Shown one piece after another: positions 56,489-64,000 of a stretch of 64,000 bases of DNA (positions within the stretch are counted from its first letter, which is position 1; every line of letters starts with the position of its first letter). This stretch comes from Puccinia triticina (Eukaryota > Basidiomycota > Pucciniomycetes > Pucciniales > Pucciniaceae). The stretch covers positions 1,860,001 to 1,924,000 of the forward strand of contig NC_070562.1 in assembly GCF_026914185.1 (NCBI RefSeq), written 5' to 3'. Position numbers and translations under genes: made by a program. Under the pieces are notes generated by a model, which saw only the letters and a program-made list of their open reading frames with translations, did no database searches and was not told the DNA's origin.

Positions 56489-58046
56489 TATGCAGACATG
56501 ATACATGATGTGTGGACATGATACATGATGCACAGACACAATACATGATGCACAGACATGATATTTGATGCGCAGATAGGCTGCAGGCTGCCTAGACATG
56601 ATACATGATGCGCGGAAATGATACATGATGCACAGACATGATACATGATGCAAAATGCGCGCATCATGTATAGGGTGTGTGCAGATTTGATATGTGATGC
56701 GCGGACATGCTGCAGGGTGCGTGGACATGATACATGATGTGTGGTGAGGAACTCCTACCGTGTCAGATGGTAGGCAGTTGGTGGAGGGGAATGAGAAATG
56801 AAAAGAAACTGAGATGTATGCCCTCTGGGTGATTGGCTGTGAGTGAGCGCAGAGAGTTTGAATAGCGTTGGGGGGGGATTGATTTTACGACGGCTGGAAT
56901 TGTGCGTCGGCGGTGTTTGAGTTTTGAGAAGGGAGCGGGGGATACTGCCGGCTGGGATGTGATCAAAACCAGAAGGCTGGAAGGGATTGGTGTTGTGGGG
57001 TAGTGAACTTAGAAGGCGTTGTGGTGATCAATTCTGGAACTCATGTCAAATTGTCCACAGAGCAATCAGTGCGGCGCACAGGCAGAAACGGTGCGGAAAG
57101 GAGCGGAGCGGAGCCCACAACTGAAGGCGGCGGTGGAACTGGACTCAGACTAAGCAGGCCAGCGCGGACTGGATAGCGGAGGTGGTGATTGGGGGAAGCC
57201 GTGGCAGCCAGAAGGGCGGCGTGTGGGATCCTGACATCATAGGCTAGACAGGGGCGTGGAAGCTAGAGAGAGGAGTTTGACGGCGGTTGAAGGTGAGCGG
57301 CGGAGGCGACAGGAGTTGGCGTGAGAGCAGAGCTTGGCGTATGACGTGCGTGTGTATAGCGCTTGGCGGATGACAAGTGTGCGTGTGTGAACGGAGTTAG
57401 CGGATGGCGTGTGTGGGAGGCAGGCGGAGGATATCTTTTAGTTCTCTTCCTTTTCTCTATAAAACCACAGTGGGGGAGGGAGGATTCATCATCATACTCC
57501 CCACAGACTCTCTTTTTACGGTTTTTAATTTACTTTGCGGATTGTTGTGCTTCTTTTACCTTGCGTACATTGCGGACTTGCTTTATGTGTTACGGTTGCG
57601 CTTTGCGGAGTTTTGTGCTGGCTTTACGGCTGTTGTCTTGCAATTGTTGCGGAGTTATCTTCTTTATGCGGCGGAGCTTTATTTTACTGTTTACTTAGCG
57701 GAGCTAGACTATTTTACATGCTTTACTTTATTTATCCCACTCAGAGCCCTACAACGCGGCGGAGCTGTGGAGTGGAGTTTCTCCAGATCACCCGACTTTA
57801 CCTGGGAATCATCTTGGAGCGGCGGGGTCCTGACATTTCTACGCAGTGACCACTTTTGTTCATCCACCAGGAAAATAAAATAGTCAGTTGATGACAAGTG
57901 ACATTATACCAGCTCCAGCCAGCTATCCACCATCTATCCAATATCTATCCACTATCTACCCAATCTCCCAACCATCTCTTCAACTTCCAAAATTTACCAA
58001 GGAGGTCCTGTTCAGTTTTTGATGAGCCCAACTGATCCTCAGTTCT
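56489..58046. other. Minisatellite and retroelement fragments
   Basis: At 56489-56745 is a minisatellite of CATGATACATGATG(C/T)GCGGA units. Its left part continues at 53100-53138 on the other side of the LTR retrotransposon, and an inverted counterpart lies at 59340-59780. At 56750-56970 is a diverged copy of the 21340 repeat. At 57044-57835 there is an LTR-like segment, with TGTCA and TGACA ends and CTCTATAAAACC as a TATA-like box at about 57456, but its 5-bp flanks do not match, so it may be half of a decayed element. No gene is supported. Confidence 0.4.
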
Positions 58047-58820
58047 GTCCAGCTGATACTCAGCTTTGGTACCCAGCTCATAATCAGCTTTTTTGCCCAG
58101 CTCATACTCAGCTTTTTCATGCAGCTCACTCTCAGAATTTGAATAAAGCCTTTTGACCAGTAATTGCCCAGGTGATGCTCAGCTTTGTACTAGTCCTGGC
58201 GCAGCTGATGCTCAGCTTTGTACAAGTCTTTGCTCAGACTTTTCCTAGTCCTGTCCCAGCTGACACTCAGCTTTGACCCAGTCCTGGGCCAGCTGGCCAG
58301 CTGATGCTCAGCTTGCTGAGTATCAGCTGAGCTAGGCCAGGGAAAAATATGGGAATCAGCTTGGACAGGATCAGAGCTGAAAATCAGCTAGGCTAGGGCC
58401 AAAGATGAGCATAAGCTGAGCCACGGCCAAGGCTGAGCGTCAGCTGTGCCAGGGCCAAAGATGATAATCAGGTGGCCAGTGCCAAAGCTGAGCATCAGCT
58501 GGGCCAGGGGAAAAACTGAGCATCAGCTGAGCCAGGGTAAAAGCTGAGAATCAGCTGAGCCAGGGTAAAAGCTGAGCATCAGCTGAGCCAGGGTAAAAGC
58601 TGAGCATCAGCTGAGCCAGGGTAAAAGCTGAGCATCAGCTGGGCCAGCACCAAAGCTGAGCATCATCTGGCTTTTTCACATTGAGTGCTTTGATCCTGAC
58701 AACTATCATGTGAGCCCTAGATGTGCTGGTGGAGAGGAGCAGCATTGGAGCAGTGTTGGAGCTGGAAACAAAGCTGTGTCATGTCACTTGCCATCAATTG
58801 ACTACTTTTTTTTCCTGGTG
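58047..58820. mobile_element. CAGCTG-rich foldback element, copy B, uninterrupted
   Basis: Uninterrupted relative of 39022-40680. CAGCTGATGCTCAGCTTTG units on the left face CAAAGCTGAGCATCAGCTG units on the right around a centre near 58305-58325. Near 58535-58640 a 28-bp unit (GAGCCAGGGTAAAAGCTGAG plus CATCAGCT) repeats four times. The right tail (58660-58820) is unique sequence shared with copy A. It contains the unfilled version of the hAT target at about 58460. Confidence 0.7.
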
Positions 58821-61800
58821 ATCACAGCGTGAGAAAACTCAGAAATACGGGCGGCAAACTTTAGATTTGATGGAAGACTGAATTTTATGGTTCAGAGTAA
58901 GTCCATGCTGCTCCAAAGCCTGAGTTCGAACTGAACTCAAACCTTGGATTTTGTGACATCTCACAGACATCTCATTGCAACTTAGCGCGCACGCGCGCGC
59001 TACAACAGACAAAACAGCAGAAACAAAACAAAACAAAATGAAACAAGACAAAAACCAACCCTTCTCATCCAAAACCTAACCAAGACGCGCATATAAGAAA
59101 AGAAAATAACAAGGTTTTAACAGAAAAGAAATGAACACACAAATATCATGGGAAAAAGAAGGCAAGAAGGGAAAAGGGGGGAGGGAAGAAGGCCTGAAAC
59201 GCCTTGAGGATGCGCGCCACGCTGCGCCATTGAACCTGAGGAAGTCTTGAGGGCTGAGAGCTTGAGGTCTTGATGTCTTGAACCTTGAAGACCTCCGGCG
59301 CGCGCCATGCTGCAATAAATATTGATCCCCACGCGTGTACCAGTCCGTCCACCACAGCGGACATGATACATGATGTGTGGACATGTTACAGGGCACCTGC
59401 ATAAATTTTAAAGGGTGTGCAGACATGATACATAATGTACAGACATGTTACATGATGCACCAACATGTGTGAACCCTTTTACATGTCTGCACACCAATTT
59501 ACATGACCCTTTTAAATGTCTGCACACCAATTTACATCCACGGACTCTTTACAATGTTTGTGCGCACCCTTTTACATGTCCGCGCACTTGTTAAAGTGTG
59601 TGCGCGCACCTTGTAACACGTCCACGCATCTCATATCATATCCCTGCATCATTTATCATGTCTGCAAATCATGTGTCATGTCCGCGCATCATGTGTCATG
59701 TCTGCGCATCATGTATCATGTCCGCGCATCATGTATCATGTCCGCGTGTCATGTCTCATGTTCGTGCATCATGTAACTTAGTAGGAAATCAGCCAAACTT
59801 GACCCACAGTAGCACACTCCTTATTTGGGTGTGCTGATGCCGTGCAGCTTACCATATGCTCTTGAGAGGGGTTTCTTCCCGCTGTAAAGGTTTTGTGGGC
59901 TTTGAGCATCCCCAGTGAGGAGGTATGATTTTTTTTTTTTACTTTTTGTAATTTTTGGACAAATTATATGTCTGACTCCCATTTCATGCGGCGGAATTAC
60001 ATTCCAACTCCCAAAAAAATGTGATTTGGGAGTCAGAATGTTATTCTTGGGATTCAACTAGTCAAGACCCTAAATTTTTCAACCATCAGTAAAAGTGGTT
60101 TCCAAAGAATTTGATCTGGTGAATTATCCTCACACCTCTATCAGCTCTACAGTTAGCCATGTAAGATTTCAAGCAACCCTTCACTGATTTTTAATGGATG
60201 GATGTAAGAAACAAGGCTGAAGGCCCTTGGAGCGCTTCTAGTTCCAACAGTGTGGGAGCTTTGTTTCACATAACTAGTGTTGGCAGGGAGAGAAATGTGC
60301 CAAGTTCTTGTTGTGTTAATACTTTGTACAACCAGTAAGAGAGGGAAGAAATATAACAGGAAACAATGTTTATTTTGAGGGGTGTGCAAACTTCAAACCT
60401 GGAGTGCTAGGGGAGTCAAGAGGTGGAGCTGCGGGAGCAATGACACTTCAAGGGTTTTTCACTTCTCCTTCACCAAGTATCAACAGTTTAAATAGTGTTG
60501 GTGGAGAGAGAAAGGTGTTAAGTTCTCTGCCAAGCTAGATGGCAGAGGGGAAAGATCTGCCTATATATGCAGTGGAGGATGAATGAGTGAAATGTACTGT
60601 GAAACCTTTGTGAAGTTTGCAGTATGTGTGGGCTTTACACCAACACAAAGTTTACCCCAAAATTCATTCAGTGAAATACTAAATTCTGGATGGTATGATG
60701 CTCCAAATTGAGGGCAGAAAAACCCAGGGTTTGACTTCTGAGTAGTTGCTCACATGATAGCAGAAATAAAGAACCTAAAACTGTATTTCTTGTAAAGATA
60801 AAGACCAGAAGCTGGAGAAAAATCTGAATGTGAGAACAGTGGAGAAAAAAGTAGAAAGAGGAAAAAAGATTATGAAACCAACCCTGAAGATGAAGCAATA
60901 AATTTAACAATAAACAATTGATAGGATGATTGAGACGAGTCTGATGAGTCTGAAGTTGAATCATAAAAATGATTAGTTAGGGAGACCGTGAAATAGGAAA
61001 TAAAAATAGACAAACCTTAATTATAGGAGACAAAAGAAATATGAGATATAACAAAATATAGCGCTGTGAGATCTAAGATGTAAGACTAATGAAAGAAGGA
61101 AAGGAGGTTAGTATTGATGATTGATGAGTCAAGGATGAGAGAGGGATGTATAGAAATGCTGGGTTGCATTTCTCACCAAGTTTGAAGCTAGTGAAGGCGT
61201 TCCAAGTTAAAGCTTCACCGGACTTGTGCAACAGACAAGTGCGAGAAGTGTTGTTGAGAATATCTTGATCTTTGAAGCAGCAGCGGATCAATGCAAATTG
61301 AAGAATTGGAATTGAGTGTTGTTCTTGATCAATCATGAGTGAAGTGTGGAGGAGCAAACACTGAGTGAGTGACAAGGAAGGTTTAGGTTAAGAGTGATGA
61401 TTGTGATATGCGCCGCAGAGCAAAGCACAGAACTGAGCGGGTGGAGCGCGCTCTGAAGCGCAAGTTTCAACAAGAAATGTGTCACTCCTTTCTTGTAAAA
61501 GATGTAGAGTGAATAGAAACTGGGGAGTAAATTATGGATATTTTTGGGGAGGATTATCAGGTAAACAGAAGCAGATGTGAAGATCTAAAAAGTTCAATGG
61601 CTGGTTATACTTGATGACCGGTCAAATCAATGCCTGGTCATGTAAGGAATCAAGATTGAGTCCTTCACTGGATCTTGAAGAGAGTGGCACGGATCTCAAA
61701 GACAAATTTCTAGTTCACGGCTGTTCTTTTCAGATGAGAAAGAAAGCTAGCAACGTAGAGAAAAGATGAAGGGGCCAGGATCTCTCAGTATGTATAATCA

Positions 61801-63754
61801 AGGGAAAGAGAAGAGAAGAGAAAACAAGAGGAAAAGGGGATGAGACTTATATAGCACGGTAGAGAGAAGATGAACGGGCCAGGATCTCTACCAGCTAGGA
61901 GAAGGAAGGGACTCAGACTATACTCAGTGGATTATGCAATATTATGACAGATCTTGTGAAACCCCACAAGGGGTGGGGGTTTACAGGGTTTACAGGTCAT
62001 ACAATCAGATGGCAATTCATCCCATTGATGACCAGTCATCATATGTATTGATGCCCGGTCTATCAATGACTGGGCACCCTGTTGATACCGGTCCATCAAT
62101 GACCGTGCATCCTATTGATACCCAGTCTATCAATGGCTGGAAATCCTATTGATACCCAGTCTATCAATGACCAGGAATCCTATTGATACCCGGTCTATCA
62201 ATGACTGGGCATCCTATTGATACTCGGTCTATCAATGACCGGGCATCCTTTTGATACCCAGTCTATCAATGACCTGGCATCCTATTGATACCCAGTCTAT
62301 CAATGACCTGGCATCCTATTGATACCCAGTCTATCAATGACCTGGCATCCTATTGATACCCAGCCTATCAATTGAAGAAATTAAGGCCGGAGGCAAGTGG
62401 AGCGGGCAGAAGGAAAAAGATCAGCTTAGCCAATGGCAGACAAATAGTCTAAAAAGGGACCAAATAAACTTACTCAAAGGGGATAATGTGCCTTCACAGA
62501 CAAGACAGTGAGCGGTCTCAAGTTCACACACCGGAACAGGATGGACAGGACTGATGACTTGATTCCTATGAAGTCTGAGGTTTTTTTAGATAGACTAACT
62601 ACAAGATGGTCAAGTTGTGGGAACATGTTTGAAGACTCATAGTGAATAGGAAAGAAATATATGCATGAATGGGCTGTGAAAGACATGCAACAGTCTAGTG
62701 ATAGACAGAGAAGAAAGATTGGAGAGCGGAAACAAGTTCAAATTCCAACATCAATGACCAGTCATTGTATCAATGATTGTTATGTCTATGACCAGTCCAT
62801 CAATGACTTATCATTGCTAGAGTATATTAGTATAAACTGCAGGTCAACATGCTTTCAGCAGGAGGAATGCATGAGTTCATGCTGACTTACAAATAAATCT
62901 ATCACAAGTATGACTCAAGTTCCAAATGATTTCAGAACAGATTGCTGCTTACTTGCAAGTTGACATGGAACTGACTTCAGACAAGAATGACAAAATTATG
63001 GCCTGGCACTCTCTGGAGAGTGCAACTGATACCCCCCTGCCACTGGTGACCATTGGCTGGCATGCTGAGCAACACACCCCACAGCTCAGGGGTGCAAACA
63101 AATTTTCTGCTCCCTCTTAAAATTTGTGATAATACACAAGTTCTTCCCTGCAGGAAGGGACAGCTTTGCCGCCAGCCACAGCAAGCCTCCCACTAGGGGG
63201 GAGGATGGGGTTGTGTTAAGCTAAGATTCAGCCTAAAAATCACTTTGAAGCAATGAAATCACAGAGCCCTGTATAGAATAGCAGCAAAGGCATAACTTCA
63301 GGAATGAGATGGCATGAATCTCCTGGATGAACCCCTTTGATTGTTGGGCAACTTTCTTCGTCATCATAACAGACCAAGACACTACAATGGATCAAAAAAG
63401 GTAGATTTTCTTAATTCTCTACTCCCGCAGGGTTGACATAGCACATAGAGGCCCTTTTTCAGAGGGTCCCTGCGGGACGGCTCACCCCCTCCAATAGAGG
63501 GACTTGGATAAGCTAGTCACATTCATGCCTTCTATCTCTGCACCTCACACCCTACCGTAACTTCTTGGACCCAATCAAGCCTCTATTCATCTCTTTTTTT
63601 TTCTTGTTCTAACATATTTGAAAGACAACAACAAGATTAGTAGGGCTTCAAAGACCAAAAGGAAAAAAGGGCAAAAGGGCAAAAACAGGCATTTAAAGAG
63701 GTGAGAGAGATAGAGGGAGATCAGAAGAGAAAACCGCGTGTGATGAGTCAAGAT
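58821..63754. other. Long repeat-rich stretch without a supported gene
   Basis: 58840-59340 is diverged sequence loosely similar to 21600-22100 (CTTGAGGTCTTGA motifs, ACCAGT..GACCACCAC end). 59340-59780 is a GCATCATGTATCATGTCCGC minisatellite. 59950-60050 has an inverted GACTCCCA..TGGGAGTC pair. From 60060 to 62030 and from 62400 to 63750 I see no motif, splice structure or family match. Short frames there are taken as chance. Confidence 0.5.
62030..62370 (+). repeat. 34-bp minisatellite, about 10 units
   Basis: Units of CCCAGTCTATCAATGACC plus TGGCATCCTATTGATA repeat nearly without gaps. The last four are almost identical and the first ones diverged. The theme (ATCAATGACC, GGTC) recalls the TCATTGAGTGG and CACTCAATGGCC units at 1740-2220, 16915-17360 and 52190-52340. 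Confidence 0.75.
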
Positions 63755-63959
63755 TTAATAACCAGCAGCGCCGGGAGCGCTTTCGCCTTCGCGCTTCAAG
63801 CTAAGCAAGATCTCCTTGAAGCGGGCGAGATCCCTAGCAGATTTCCCACAAGTCTTCGAGCGGGAATCCTGCAACTCGATCAGCTCAGCGATCCGTTCCC
63901 ATGTCGTACCTTGCCCGAGTTTGTCGGTTCTGGCTTGTAAGAACTTGGCCTCTTCCTCC
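63755..63959 (-). CDS. Clathrin light chain, last exon (gene continues past the window)
   Basis: The minus-strand exon reads EEEAKFLQARTDKLG, then TTWERIAELIELQDS, DLARFKEILLSLKREG and the end ESAPGAAGY followed by TAA. This matches the C-terminal trimerisation-side part of fungal clathrin light chains, which end in TxLxRFKEVLLRLKREG-type motifs and GAAGY. It starts after a GT..AG 3' splice site (GGATTGGCAG at 63960-63969), and the upstream exons lie beyond position 64000. Clathrin light chain binds the heavy-chain hub and regulates coat assembly in endocytosis and Golgi sorting. Only about 67 residues are seen, but the terminal motif is characteristic. Confidence 0.8.
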
Positions 63960-64000
63960 CTGCCAATCCCACCCAGACAGTTCCAATCCGATCAGTGACC
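63960..64000 (-). other. Intron of the clathrin light chain gene (partial)
   Basis: Minus-strand sequence directly before the last exon ends TTGGCAG and contains CTGAT and GGAACTG as possible branch-point sequences. Reading through it keeps the frame open only briefly and does not look like protein. Confidence 0.5.

Noticed and set aside
57044..57835. Complete solo LTR
   Set aside because: TGTCA/TGACA ends and a TATA-like box are present, but the flanking 5 bp differ (ACTCA versus TTTCT) and no second copy is in the window, so it is kept only as a weak note.
57363..57883. Leu/Phe-rich overlapping frames of 104-159 codons
   Set aside because: Three frames are open at once in a pyrimidine-rich LTR-like segment; no protein family is recognisable.

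Overview
The window looks like nuclear DNA of a basidiomycete, most likely a rust fungus (Pucciniales). Its genes carry many short introns (about 40-130 nt) with GT..AG ends, and conserved eukaryotic genes sit as small islands in a sea of transposons. The rust assignment is inference from this architecture; nothing in the window proves the species.

Layout. 1-17.5 kb is a transposon-in-transposon stack whose junctions can be read directly. A minisatellite foldback element (about 1463-17515) holds a hAT-type element (2229-16914, 8-bp target duplication AGTGGATA). That holds a 13.8-kb Tc1/mariner element (2433-16252, TA target site, about 190-bp inverted repeats) with a dead transposase and a spliced gene of unknown function. 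Two later elements landed in exons of that gene: an 8.3-kb CACTA-type foldback made of 173-bp satellite units (6703-15026, target TTA), and a 575-bp miniature LTR retrotransposon (5383-5957, target GGTTC) whose LTRs each carry a tRNA-like gene with perfect A and B boxes. 17.5-27 kb is mostly MITEs, minisatellites, tRNA-like sequences and another hAT-ended composite (20820-24561).

Gene island 1 (27-33.4 kb, GC-rich): a JTB-like membrane protein (+), cytosolic asparaginyl-tRNA synthetase (-), and a divergent acidic protein of unknown function (+) sharing a 248-bp bidirectional promoter with the synthetase. Gene island 2 (37-50 kb, less GC-rich): a U5 snRNP 40-kDa/Cwf17-like WD40 protein (+), a WRAP53/TCAB1-like WD40 protein (-), a possible small low-complexity protein (-), and a 1094-residue protein with an N-terminal helical domain (-). 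Between them lie a CAGCTG-rich foldback and a second hAT copy that supplies an empty-site control for the first.

53-56.5 kb is a 3.34-kb gag-only LTR retrotransposon with a nested 216-bp MITE. 56.5-63.7 kb is minisatellites and degenerate repeats. The window ends inside a clathrin light chain gene (-).

The core genes are housekeeping functions (translation, splicing, small Cajal-body RNA or telomerase RNP handling, vesicle coats) and do not form a pathway cluster. Exon coordinates were derived by hand from reading-frame continuity, splice consensus and family knowledge. The most novel items are the tRNA-bearing miniature LTR element, the satellite-armed CACTA foldback and the cargo-bearing Tc1/mariner.
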